Notes: generated by a model not told the origin, from the letters alone. Shown: positions 1 through 7,961, counted from the first letter of the stretch. The stretch is 24,116 nt of DNA from Bacteroidota bacterium (GCA_023460855.1 JAEWOS010000015.1:1-24116), one strand, 5' to 3'. Numbers and translations are program-made.

Positions 1-45
1 AAAAAATTGATTGTGATTAAGAAAATGAAAAAAAAATGTTAAAAT

Positions 46-186
46 TTATAAGCCATTAGAGACTTTAGATTTATCTAAAGGCACAAACATGGTCGCTTTC
101 TGCTGACCGAATGTTTCGTTGATGTCCGGTTGTGCAAACGATAATATTGATAAGCACAACAAAATAAGAAAACTAAATTTTTTCAT
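46..186 (-). pseudogene. Truncated secreted protein (46-codon N-terminal stub)
   Basis: Reading from the ATG at 186 gives 46 codons and then TAA at 46-48. The first 19 residues (MKKFSFLILLCLSILSFAQ) are a textbook Sec signal peptide ending in a likely FAQ/P cleavage site. The mature part is only 27 residues (PDINETFGQQKATMFVPLDK and seven more). The segment with ETFG, TMF and LDKSKV resembles, from memory, the start of much longer Bacteroidota secreted proteins, so this is probably the 5' remnant of a larger gene. Downstream of the stop (1-45) the DNA is A/T-rich with no continuing reading frame in any phase. A genuine short secreted peptide is the alternative. The function of the parent protein is not recognised. 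Confidence 0.5.
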
Positions 187-230
187 AATTTTGATTTGCT
201 TAAGAGTGAATTATTAGTAATTTATTTTTT

Positions 231-260
231 GGGGTAGCAGTTGCATTTGCTCCCCTTTTT
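231..260 (+). terminator. Terminator-like hairpin with T tract
   Basis: GGGG-t-AGCA (231-239) can pair with TGCT-CCCC (247-254) around an 8-nt loop, followed by T residues to 260. The T tract lies on the plus-strand side, although the neighbouring gene (260-872) is on the minus strand. On that strand the stem would be followed by A residues, so it does not fit a standard intrinsic terminator for it. No plus-strand gene is visible upstream in the window. It may be a leftover of rearrangement or may work as a 3' stabilising stem. Confidence 0.35.
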
Positions 261-872
261 CATGGAAAATTTGTTGTGTTAATAGAACTACCAAAGTCGA
301 ATCTTCCTTCTGATACATCAATAATATCATTTGGATTATTCACATTTTTTGCTTGACAATAAAAGGTTCCAGCAAGTACGGAGTTATCATTTTTCAGAAG
401 AGTTATTTTGCCCGTTCCTGCAATTGATTTATAATTATTCGCAATTCCATCTTTATAGGCAGTAATATAAATATAGTTATTGTAATTATCATTTAGAAAG
501 CTGGGAGATATTCCATCAAAAATGGAGTAATCTCCTGTGTTGAAGGTTGGTGTTCCAGATGTATTTTGTAAATAAAGGAATATTCCTCCTCTATTTGTTT
601 CCCTTCTGTCTGCAGCCTGTATGTATAAATAATCATTGTTACTGTTACCTGCCACAATTACAGGATAATGATTACTTCCTGGAGGAACATACCCTATAGA
701 GTTTCTAGGTACCATTACAACGCCGTTTATTTTGCAGCCAAAAGTGTTTGCACCAGTAGTGGTAACAGGCGGCAACTGCGGATTATAGGTGTCTTGCGAA
801 TCAGTATCTGTACTTCTGCCACAACTTACTAATAAAAAAGCAGATCAATAAGATTAAAATGGGTGTTTTCAT
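260..872 (-). pseudogene. Lipoprotein of DUF6252-like type, frameshifted in its signal peptide
   Basis: The intact reading frame is 260-775 (171 codons, starting MPPVTTTGANTFGCKINGVV and ending in a GRFDF-type tail), but it has no signal peptide. Extending it upstream in the same frame reveals a lipobox: LVSCGRSTDTDSQDTYNPQL. From the ATG at 872 the other frame reads MKTPILILLICFF and then runs to a stop. Removing one base from the six-A run at 834-839 (six T on the coding strand) joins the two into MKTPILILLICFLLVSCGRS, a standard lipoprotein signal with Cys 17 as the lipidated residue. The gene is therefore a ~203-residue outer-membrane or periplasmic lipoprotein broken by a single extra base. 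The family call (small Flavobacteriia lipoproteins with a GCxxNG start and GRFD ending) is from memory. Sequencing error, fixed mutation and slipped-strand phase variation all fit. An in-frame ATG at 917 exists but is a less natural start. Confidence 0.6.
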
Positions 873-949
873 ATTGTTTGGAATTTTAGATTGGTATACA
901 AGAAAAAGTTTTTTCATAGTTTTGTTTTGATTTTTAAGTTAAACTTTGT

Positions 950-2434
950 TTGATTTATTATGGCACACGAACTTGTCCTTCGTCTGCTTTTTTTAAGGTG
1001 TGTATTGCATATCGAAACGTCCATCACGAATTTGAACTTTTTGACCATTTGAGTTTATTGCATCAAACCAATCTGGATCATTGGGACGTTGAAGAATTTC
1101 ATTGGATTTTTTACAAAAATTCCAAAAAGGTAAAAATAGATGTCACTAAAACCAACCTCACGGTTCCTTACCGTAAAAATGGTTACACCTTTGATCTTGC
1201 AACCAATCCGTTCTATGAAAAAAACGAAAAAGAATACAACGAGAGAATGGCGAGAAAAACGGAGGAAGCCAGAGCCACCATTCAGAAGCAAAATTATAAT
1301 ACAGACTATGGAGGAAGCAAAAGAAAGGACGTGCTCAATGGGTTCAATTCCCGTAAACCATATAACGTTTTTGGTAAAGTAGTGAACGACGGCAAAAAAT
1401 TCGGATTGTGGACCGATAAGCAAATGCCGCTGATATTCGATGAGCTGAAACCGACAGGAAAAGGTATCGTTGCCCGCCTCGGGAACCGATATGGAGTGAT
1501 TGACCGCTTCTACACGACTATCATTGATTTCGATTATGAAGAAATCAACCTGTTTCACAAATGGTACATTGTAAAGAAGAACGGAAAATTCGGTCTGATC
1601 GACAATTACTTCCGGGATGCAATGCCCATCAAATACGACTCGCTCTACATCACTGATGACTTCGTCGGCTTTCGCGAAAATGACATCAACAAACTGGCTT
1701 TGATAGAAGACACAGGGTTTGTTGGTAGTGATAAATACCCTGATTTCAAAATGGGACCAACAATCATATCTGAAGAGAATAAACCGTTACAGTTTTTCCG
1801 TTCCGACGCCGCTACCAGAACACTGCTATTTTCTTTCGAACAAAATGGAAAAATGGGCATTGCCAATCATGAAGGGAAAACCATTCTACCGCCAAAATAT
1901 GATAAAATCGATTATCTGAAAAGTTACCGTGCTGGAATTACGGAAGTCATCACTTATTTTTTAGTAAAACAAAATGGCAAGAAACTGTTAATCGACAGCA
2001 ATTCAAAGATTATTTATGAAAACGCGGGTGATGAAGCATATGTTTTCCGGTCAGAACTGAAACCGGTATTGATCATTGAAGATATTTCAGGAAAGCAGGG
2101 CGTTTACAATATCAGGGAACAAAAAATCACAGTTCCTGTGGAATTTAGTAGAATTGACGAAATTTCCACCGCTGACCTTAAAAAAGATTATGTTATAACC
2201 GCCACCGAAACAGAGCTAGGTAAAAAATACAACATCCGTAACATACACACCGGGCAGAAAATGCTGCCCAAAGATTATTATGCGCTTGTTCCCATAGAAG
2301 GAAATTATTTTTACGCAAGCGATGGTGAGAAAATGTCGATCCTCACCTTAACAGGCAAAGAAGTGATGAAACTCGACGGTGACTTAAGCACTAAGTTCAG
2401 GGAGATTTCTGAAAAAATAAAGATGTACCGGTAA
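950..2434 (+). CDS. WG-repeat protein, probably lacking its true N-terminus
   Basis: The open frame encodes up to 494 residues from a TTG at 950. WG-type beta-repeats (PF14903 style) recur: GKKFGLWTDKQMPLIFDELK (~148), GNRYGVID (~179), KNGKFGLID (~210), QNGKMGIANHEGKTILPPKY (~299) and SGKQGVYN (~379). A charged helical stretch (EKEYNERMARKTEEARAT, ~93-110) precedes the repeats. Such proteins are usually exported and their repeats likely form a beta-propeller or solenoid; their substrate is unknown. No signal peptide is present, the first in-frame ATG is at 1247, and codons before about 1068 overlap a minus-strand lipoprotein remnant, so the first ~40 residues are probably not native. It ends flush against the convergent gene 2435-3943, itself a WG-like protein. 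The repeat region is convincing; whether the gene is expressed is doubtful. Confidence 0.6.
   Translation: MIYYGTRTCPSSAFFKVCIAYRNVHHEFELFDHLSLLHQTNLDHWDVEEFHWIFYKNSKKVKIDVTKTNLTVPYRKNGYTFDLATNPFYEKNEKEYNERMARKTEEARATIQKQNYNTDYGGSKRKDVLNGFNSRKPYNVFGKVVNDGKKFGLWTDKQMPLIFDELKPTGKGIVARLGNRYGVIDRFYTTIIDFDYEEINLFHKWYIVKKNGKFGLIDNYFRDAMPIKYDSLYITDDFVGFRENDINKLALIEDTGFVGSDKYPDFKMGPTIISEENKPLQFFRSDAATRTLLFSFEQNGKMGIANHEGKTILPPKYDKIDYLKSYRAGITEVITYFLVKQNGKKLLIDSNSKIIYENAGDEAYVFRSELKPVLIIEDISGKQGVYNIREQKITVPVEFSRIDEISTADLKKDYVITATETELGKKYNIRNIHTGQKMLPKDYYALVPIEGNYFYASDGEKMSILTLTGKEVMKLDGDLSTKFREISEKIKMYR
993..1070 (-). pseudogene. C-terminal remnant of a second DUF6252-like lipoprotein
   Basis: On the minus strand, codons from about 1070 to the TAA at 993-995 read WFDAINSNGQKVQIRDGRFD and then MQYTP. 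This matches the style of the lipoprotein tail at 260-330 (VSEGRFDFGSS) and is what a DUF6252-type C-terminus looks like. Upstream of about 1070-1095 on the minus strand the frame stays open but becomes the antisense of a convincing WG-repeat reading frame, so only the last ~25-33 codons of the lipoprotein survive. The WG gene (plus strand) overlaps it. The similarity is judged by eye over a short stretch. The alternative is that the plus-strand frame is real here and the match is chance. Confidence 0.45.
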
Positions 2435-3943
2435 CTACCTCCACATTTTGGGTGCTTCCAACCGAAGCCCGTCTTTAGAACTGCCCAGAAAATTGCCTTC
2501 GTAGTCGTAATGATAATAGTGATAATCTGAATGAATTGTGAAATAATCAAATCCCTGCGAAGCATAGAAATACGTATCCTGGAATTCCTGATTATCTAAT
2601 GTTGAGAACAGCTTCCCTGTTCTGTCATAGTATTTTTTATAATATCTGCGGTTTCCATTATCCAGGTACATCACTGAAAATTCATAAAAAAAATCGGATT
2701 TTCGTCTGAAATCATCCTCCCACTTAAAATTCAAAAGTATATTTCCCTGATAATCGGTCATGGAATAATGGCTTATCATTATGCCATTATTATCCAATTC
2801 ATAAAATTCCTTTATCGGGTGATTAATCTTTTTAAGAACTTTAAGTTTTTCGTTAACCTGATAAACTGTTGAATCCTTCTTCATTGCAAGTGCGTAACCT
2901 TTGTAGAAGTTCGTCATATTCACGTAAGCGGTTTTGCTTACTTTACCTTTCTTATTTAAGACATAGGCAGCTCTGGTATTTGGTGATTCCTGCGCACTGA
3001 ACACCAACGGTCCGGACTGATAAGGAAATTTGAGATCTACGTACTCATACTCATCAAAAATAAAGTTGATATCAATTTGTTTTCCATTATTTATGAAATA
3101 ACGTTTCCCGGATTCCGGATCGACGGAAACTCCTGAAGTGTATGCGAATTCAGAAACAGGAAATTCAGAGTTTAGAAGTCTTTTTTTGGTATGCAGATTG
3201 TAAACTGAATAATTTTCGAGCTTATTCTTAGGTTTAAGATTTTTAATCAAAACTAAAGTTGTATTTGTCTGAGGACTGGTATCGTAACTGCTGCTTATTT
3301 CACGAATGATTTCGTAATCTATTGTCAGAGAACTTCTACTTTGCACATTATGATTTTCCAAATCAATACTTCCGTCCGGATTGTAAAATGCCTGTTCTCC
3401 ATTTGCTTTTTCGGTATATATGCTGGAAGGACTATTAAACCTGATTATATTAAACGGCCCAAATAGCTTTGAAGATCCTACTGTTTTAAAATAATGACCC
3501 GCTCCATTATAAAAAGCTACCAAATTGCCAAAAATCTGAAAACTTTCACCCTGTATTTTATCCAGAATTGTATTGCGATAGTCTATAACAAAAACTTCAT
3601 TTTCAAAAGTATGTGCAATACAGTTTCCACCTCTGCAGTTTAGATATCCATATTGTATGGGTATCAGAAATTCTCCGGACCGGTTTATTAAACCATACTT
3701 CGTTTTTAAAACTATATTGCTGCTTTTATAATATTCGTTTTTCGAGATAACGGCTACCGTATCCATCAGATTTGCCCGAAAATCATAAAAATCCCCGATG
3801 GAACTGTATTCCGGAGGTAATATCCATTTACCTTCAGAGTTTCTAAGTCCTGTATTTCCGGATTGATCTTTTACCGGAAATATCAGTTGGGCCGAAATGA
3901 ATAAAGGAAAAAACAGCAGGTAAAAAATATAATTATTCTTCAT
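2435..3943 (-). CDS. Secreted WG-repeat-like protein
   Basis: This 502-residue protein begins with a clear signal peptide (MKNNYIFYLLFFPLFISAQ, likely cleaved after AQ). Two or more WG-type repeats follow: GNTGLRNSEGKWILPPEYSS (~29-48) and KTKYGLINRSGEFLIPIQYG (~80-99). The remainder has weaker beta-rich repeats with YD/GK motifs such as YEYVDLKF, KKGKVSK and YDYEGNFLGS. It is probably periplasmic or surface-exposed; no enzymatic motif was recognised. Its ATG lies inside the 3' end of 3933-4811 with an 11-bp overlap, so the two are likely co-transcribed and translationally coupled. The stop codon (2435-2437) touches that of the plus-strand WG gene, leaving no room for a terminator between them. 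Confidence 0.75.
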   Translation of the reverse strand: MKNNYIFYLLFFPLFISAQLIFPVKDQSGNTGLRNSEGKWILPPEYSSIGDFYDFRANLMDTVAVISKNEYYKSSNIVLKTKYGLINRSGEFLIPIQYGYLNCRGGNCIAHTFENEVFVIDYRNTILDKIQGESFQIFGNLVAFYNGAGHYFKTVGSSKLFGPFNIIRFNSPSSIYTEKANGEQAFYNPDGSIDLENHNVQSRSSLTIDYEIIREISSSYDTSPQTNTTLVLIKNLKPKNKLENYSVYNLHTKKRLLNSEFPVSEFAYTSGVSVDPESGKRYFINNGKQIDINFIFDEYEYVDLKFPYQSGPLVFSAQESPNTRAAYVLNKKGKVSKTAYVNMTNFYKGYALAMKKDSTVYQVNEKLKVLKKINHPIKEFYELDNNGIMISHYSMTDYQGNILLNFKWEDDFRRKSDFFYEFSVMYLDNGNRRYYKKYYDRTGKLFSTLDNQEFQDTYFYASQGFDYFTIHSDYHYYHYDYEGNFLGSSKDGLRLEAPKMWR

Positions 3944-4811
3944 AAAAAATTCTTGTTAGCTTAACTATTTCTCCGGTTTTTCCGTCAAACACAAAGACTC
4001 TCTGGTTTACAATAACAAACCATACGTGTTTACCTTCATAAACCTGTTTTTGGATATCAAAAGTATTTCCGCCGACTTTTTTACCGTATTTGAGGCTTTC
4101 TGCAATTTCAAACTGGTCCTCGCCACTAAGCGATTGCGGATGCTCCTTCATATATTTTTCTATTTTCGACCTGTAGTTTTTCTTCAAATCATAATAACTA
4201 AACTCCCAGCCTGTATCATAATCGGACACTTTCTTTATGGTACCATCATCATTGTATTCAAACGCTTTTCCCATCGCAAAACCGAAGGTACTGTTAGACG
4301 TTCTTTCTGATAGGGGTTTTTTGTAAGTATTGTAAACTTTGGTCGTCACGAGTTCTCTTTCAAGATCGGTTACCTGTTCGGTATAAAATTGATAGTGGTT
4401 TCTGGGAGAATAAAATCGTACATTCATATTTCCCTTTTCTGCAGTTAACAGTCCATTTTGATTTACTGTATATCTGAATCCTTTTGCGTATTCATAATAA
4501 TAGGCGTAAGGCAGCACAATATCGTCTTTCACCGTTTCCAGATATTTTGAGATCTCGGCGTGTTTTACGCCCTGCGCCAGAAGTTTTTCCGTCTTAAATT
4601 TATTCTTGATGAGCAGCAGACTGTCCAGTTTTTTGGTAGAATAATAATCATCCTTAATTTTTATTACCTGGTTTCCTTTTGACTTCGAATTCTCAAAAAA
4701 CCTCTTCTGCATTCCCTCATAATCAGTCAGAGTGAAGGGGGAACTAACAGAATTCTGGCTCGTTCCGCTGGTGAATGTGAACAGAAAAATAAGGTAATAC
4801 AGCAGTTTCAT
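3933..4811 (-). CDS. Secreted hypothetical protein with PepSY-like C-terminus
   Basis: This 292-residue protein carries a signal peptide (MKLLYYLIFLFTFTSGTSQ). The middle contains a sheet-like stretch with FEYNDDGTIKKVSDYDTGWE (~184-203), similar to the YD/DG repeats of MORN or YwqK-like secreted proteins. The last ~35 residues (VWFVIVNQRVFVFDGKTGEI) resemble the core of a PepSY domain, where a tryptophan strand is followed by a DGKTGE turn; that assignment is by eye. No catalytic residues are apparent. It is the first gene of a two-gene minus-strand unit with the WG-like protein 2435-3943. Its start is 59 bp from the divergent rocD start, so promoters for both lie in 4812-4870. Confidence 0.7.
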   Translation of the reverse strand: MKLLYYLIFLFTFTSGTSQNSVSSPFTLTDYEGMQKRFFENSKSKGNQVIKIKDDYYSTKKLDSLLLIKNKFKTEKLLAQGVKHAEISKYLETVKDDIVLPYAYYYEYAKGFRYTVNQNGLLTAEKGNMNVRFYSPRNHYQFYTEQVTDLERELVTTKVYNTYKKPLSERTSNSTFGFAMGKAFEYNDDGTIKKVSDYDTGWEFSYYDLKKNYRSKIEKYMKEHPQSLSGEDQFEIAESLKYGKKVGGNTFDIQKQVYEGKHVWFVIVNQRVFVFDGKTGEIVKLTRIFYEE

Positions 4812-4848
4812 TTGATTTTATCCGGTCTTAAAGTTAGTCAAATTGCTT

Positions 4849-4856
4849 AATTTTGT
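4849..4856 (+). promoter_or_regulatory. Candidate -7 box (TAATTTTG) for rocD
   Basis: TAATTTTG is an exact match to the Bacteroidota -7 consensus TAnnTTTG and ends 14 nt before the rocD ATG. No TTG was found at the expected -33 spacing. If the box is used, the 5' leader would be only a few nucleotides long. Confidence 0.45.
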
Positions 4857-4870
4857 AAAAAAGCAAAAAT

Positions 4871-6121
4871 ATGTCCACAGCAGAACAGACTAAGAATTCC
4901 CAATATTTTATCGATCTAGAAAATGAACATGGCGCTCATAACTATCATCCGCTTCCGGTAGTGCTGGAAAAAGGCGAAGGTGTTTTCGTCTGGGATGTGG
5001 AAGGGAAAAAATATTATGATTTTCTTTCGGCTTATTCAGCTGTAAACCAGGGACATTCGCATCCTAAAATCGTTGAAGCACTCGTTGATCAGGCAAAAAA
5101 ACTGGCACTTACTTCACGTGCTTTTTACAACGCAAATCTTGGCGAATACGAAAAGAGAATTACCAAACTTTTTGGTTTTGATAAAGTTCTGCCGATGAAT
5201 TCCGGGGCAGAAGCTGTGGAGACGGCGATCAAACTTGCCAGAAAATGGGCTTACGAAATAAAAGGTGTTCATGGAAATGACGCGAAAATCATTGTTTGCG
5301 AAAATAATTTTCACGGCAGAACTACGACAATCGTTTCATTCTCAAACGATCCTGATGCACATAACAATTACGGCCCGTTCACACCGGGATTCATCAAAAT
5401 TCCCTACAACGATCTGAAAGAACTCGAAGAAGTACTTTCCCGCGATGCTGCAAATATTGCTGCTTTTCTGGTAGAGCCAATTCAGGGTGAAGCCGGAGTT
5501 TTCGTCCCGGACGAAGGTTTTTTAAAGAAAGCATCCGAACTATGTAAAAAACACAACGTTCTTTTCATTGCCGATGAAGTTCAGACCGGAATTGCGAGAA
5601 CCGGTAAACTCATTGCCTGCCATCATGAAGACGTTCAACCGGATATTTTGGTTTTAGGAAAAGCGCTTTCCGGCGGAATGTATCCTGTTTCAGCAGTGCT
5701 TGCAGATAATGAAATCATGAATGTGATTCATCCCGGACAACACGGTTCCACATTCGGCGGAAATCCCTTGGCGTGCGCTGTTGCGATGGCTGCACTCGAT
5801 GTTGTGGAAGAAGAAAAACTTTCGGAAAGAGCAGAAGAACTCGGAAATCTTTTCCGTGCAGAAATCCAGAAGATTATCGAAAAAACAGATCTGGTTCACA
5901 CTGTTCGAGGAAAAGGTTTACTGAACGCAATCATCATCAATGATTCTCAACACTCTCCTACAGCCTGGAATCTGTGTGTGGAACTTTCCAAAAACGGACT
6001 TCTCGCAAAACCGACACACGGAAACATCATCAGGCTCGCTCCTCCTTTGGTGATTACTGAAGAACAAATGCTGGACTGCGTCGCAATTCTGGAAAAAACA
6101 ATCCTGGAATTCAAAAAATAA
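4871..6121 (+). CDS. rocD: Ornithine--oxo-acid transaminase
   Basis: This 416-residue PLP enzyme of class-III aminotransferases converts L-ornithine plus 2-oxoglutarate to glutamate 5-semialdehyde and glutamate, linking arginine and proline metabolism in the cytosol. Visible signatures are SGAEAVETAIK (111-121, PLP phosphate contact), FHGRT (147-151), ADEVQTGIARTGK (234-246, with Asp235 at the pyridine nitrogen), GKALSGG (263-269, with Lys264 as the Schiff-base lysine) and GSTFGGNPL (292-300). The early FLSAYSAVNQGH stretch (51-62) is typical of ornithine rather than acetylornithine aminotransferases. Length is normal and no key residue is missing. The ATG at 4871 follows a TAATTTTG box. The stop overlaps the start of a GT2 gene by one base (TAATG), an unusual partner that suggests read-through or coupling. 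Confidence 0.95.
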   Translation: MSTAEQTKNSQYFIDLENEHGAHNYHPLPVVLEKGEGVFVWDVEGKKYYDFLSAYSAVNQGHSHPKIVEALVDQAKKLALTSRAFYNANLGEYEKRITKLFGFDKVLPMNSGAEAVETAIKLARKWAYEIKGVHGNDAKIIVCENNFHGRTTTIVSFSNDPDAHNNYGPFTPGFIKIPYNDLKELEEVLSRDAANIAAFLVEPIQGEAGVFVPDEGFLKKASELCKKHNVLFIADEVQTGIARTGKLIACHHEDVQPDILVLGKALSGGMYPVSAVLADNEIMNVIHPGQHGSTFGGNPLACAVAMAALDVVEEEKLSERAEELGNLFRAEIQKIIEKTDLVHTVRGKGLLNAIIINDSQHSPTAWNLCVELSKNGLLAKPTHGNIIRLAPPLVITEEQMLDCVAILEKTILEFKK

Positions 6122-6876
6122 TGAAGCTTTCAGCGGCAGTAATTACCTTTAACGAAGAACCGAATATTGGCCGTTTTCTGGAAAACATTTCGGATCTCGC
6201 AGATGAAATCATTGTCGTTGATTCCTTTTCTGCAGACCGAACGCGTGAAATTGCGGAGAAATTTCCAAAAGTAAGCTTTATCCAAAACCATTTTGAAGGA
6301 TTTGGAAAACAGAAAAATTTTGCGCTGAGCCATTGTTCAGGCGAATGGATTCTGTTCCTCGATACTGATGAAATCCCGGATGAAACCGCAAAGAACGCGA
6401 TCCGGAAAGTATTGCGTGAAGGTTCAGAAACTGATGTTTTTTTGCTCGGATTCAACAATATTTTTCTCGGAAAAAATGTTCGATTCGGTGGCTGGGGAAA
6501 TGTGTACCGTGAAAGATTTTTCCGAAAAAATGCCGGCAATTTCGACGACGCCTATGTTCATGAGAAATTCCTGACGAACGGAAAAGTGAGTGTTTTACCC
6601 GGCAAAATCAATCACTTTACGTACCGGGATATTCATCATCACATTGAGAAAAGCAACAAATACACTTCGATGATGGCGCAGAAAATGAGTGACAACGGCA
6701 AAAAATCATCGATTGGTAAAATTATTTTCAGTCCGCTTTTCCAGTTTCTGAAACTCTATTTTTTTAAAATGGGTTTCCGCGACGGACTCGTTGGTTTCTA
6801 TGCCGCGATTACTGCTGCCTTTTACACCTTTCTAAAGTACATCAAACTGCACGAACTACAGAACAGACAATCTTAA
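6121..6876 (+). CDS. GT2 glycosyltransferase, WaaE/KdtX-like
   Basis: This 251-residue GT-A transferase has an N-terminal strand-loop (AAVITFNEEPNIGRFL, 5-20), VVDSFSADRT (32-41, nucleotide-binding aspartate) and LDTDE (80-84), the DxD-type metal/nucleotide-sugar motif. A basic, amphipathic C-terminal section (~195-245: FQFLKLYFFKMGFRDGLVGF) suggests peripheral association with the inner membrane. The overall layout, including GKQKNFAL and the RERFFRK/VHEKF segment, matches the family of LPS/LOS core beta-1,4-glucosyltransferases (WaaE/KdtX). Donor and acceptor cannot be told from sequence. Its ATG shares a base with the rocD stop, so it is probably expressed from the rocD promoter. It converges on the GT4 gene 6878-7948 with one base between the two stops. 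Confidence 0.85.
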   Translation: MKLSAAVITFNEEPNIGRFLENISDLADEIIVVDSFSADRTREIAEKFPKVSFIQNHFEGFGKQKNFALSHCSGEWILFLDTDEIPDETAKNAIRKVLREGSETDVFLLGFNNIFLGKNVRFGGWGNVYRERFFRKNAGNFDDAYVHEKFLTNGKVSVLPGKINHFTYRDIHHHIEKSNKYTSMMAQKMSDNGKKSSIGKIIFSPLFQFLKLYFFKMGFRDGLVGFYAAITAAFYTFLKYIKLHELQNRQS

Positions 6877-6877
6877 A

Positions 6878-7948
6878 CTAAGAAAGTAGTTTAAGGTAAA
6901 TCTCGGCGTAGGAATCAGCCATTTTATCTGCTCCGAATTTCATTGCATGTCTGTACAATTTCTCCTGACTGCCCTGTAAATCGCTGTTAAATTTTCCCAT
7001 ACCGCTTTTGTAAACATGAAACATTTCTTCAGCTTCAAAACTGTGAAAGTAAAATGCGGCATCACCTCCAACTTCCGGAAGTGACGTATGCGTGCTCAGA
7101 AAAACGGGTTTTCCAAAGTACATGGCTTCAATGGGCGGAATTCCGAAACCTTCTGCCAGTGATGGATGCACGTAGCTTTCGCATTGCTGAATCAGAAAGT
7201 TCTTCTCGCTTTCATCGACGTTTTTCAGAATGTGAACGCGGTTTTCGAGATGAAGTTCTTTCATTTTTGCGTTAAATGCATGTTCATAATCGCTCTTTGA
7301 ATCAGCCGAAACGAGTACCAGATGCAAACCGGTTTTAGCGAGAAATTCAAGCAGCGCCAGCTGATTCTTCTTGGGAAAGAGCACACCAATATTTAAAATA
7401 TATGGGATACCTTTAAGGAAACTGAGCCGTTCCGGTTGTGTTGCAGTTTTCTCCGGAAAAAGCAGTCCGTTGTGAACGACGGAGATTTCAACATTTTTCT
7501 TCAGGCGAAAAAAATCGATGTTCCGTACAAAATCGGTTTTTGCGAACTGGGAAATACAGATAATTGCATCCGCATTCCCAATGTTTTTCTGTACCAGCGC
7601 AATTCGTTTGTTCACTTTATCTTCCGGGAGGTTTTCGTGCAGAAAATTCAGATCGTGAACCGTAACTGCTTTCTTTTGTTTTGGCGGAAGCTGATGAAAA
7701 TAATCGGAAAGCTGATGCGTCACATGAACGAGGTCAAATCCTTTGGTTGAGGGAGTAATCAGTTTGTGCCACGGTTTCCAGGCATGAATTTTTTCATTTG
7801 CAGCGGCGATTTCTGCGGGCGGTCCGTAAAATGTAAAGTCGAGTTCTGATCTGTCGGAAAGCCCGTGAACCAAAGATCTGCAGACAGTTGCCAGTCCGGA
7901 TCTTGGATACTTTAAGCGTTCACAGTCGATCAGAATTTTTGGTTTCAT
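6878..7948 (-). CDS. GT4 glycosyltransferase
   Basis: This 356-residue GT-B enzyme probably works at the cytoplasmic face of the inner membrane. The N-domain opens ILIDCERLKYPRSGLATVCR (5-24, the SG loop). The linker region has VTVHDLNFLH (95-104) and AIICISQFAKTDF (128-140). The C-domain carries NIGVLFPKKNQ (186-196) and AEGFGIPPIEAMYFGKPV (265-282), with the E-x7-E pair Glu266/Glu274 that binds the nucleotide sugar in GT4 enzymes, followed by STHTSLPEVGGDAA. It is complete and of usual length. It is transcribed away from the 8037-12720 operon from an 88-bp shared spacer, and is likely part of the same surface-glycan pathway. The sugar specificity is unknown. Confidence 0.88.
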   Translation of the reverse strand: MKPKILIDCERLKYPRSGLATVCRSLVHGLSDRSELDFTFYGPPAEIAAANEKIHAWKPWHKLITPSTKGFDLVHVTHQLSDYFHQLPPKQKKAVTVHDLNFLHENLPEDKVNKRIALVQKNIGNADAIICISQFAKTDFVRNIDFFRLKKNVEISVVHNGLLFPEKTATQPERLSFLKGIPYILNIGVLFPKKNQLALLEFLAKTGLHLVLVSADSKSDYEHAFNAKMKELHLENRVHILKNVDESEKNFLIQQCESYVHPSLAEGFGIPPIEAMYFGKPVFLSTHTSLPEVGGDAAFYFHSFEAEEMFHVYKSGMGKFNSDLQGSQEKLYRHAMKFGADKMADSYAEIYLKLLS

Positions 7949-7961
7949 ACCTGATTTTTTT

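Noticed and set aside
873..917. Upstream in-frame ATG at 917 extending the lipoprotein start
   Set aside because: It would put 15 polar residues (MKKLFLVYQSKIPNN) before a standard lipoprotein signal; the ATG at 872 gives the normal start.
1055..1558. 167-codon minus-strand frame inside the WG-repeat gene
   Set aside because: The plus strand shows recurrent WG repeats over the same span, while the minus frame has no recognisable motif. Only a different minus frame (993-1070) looks real.
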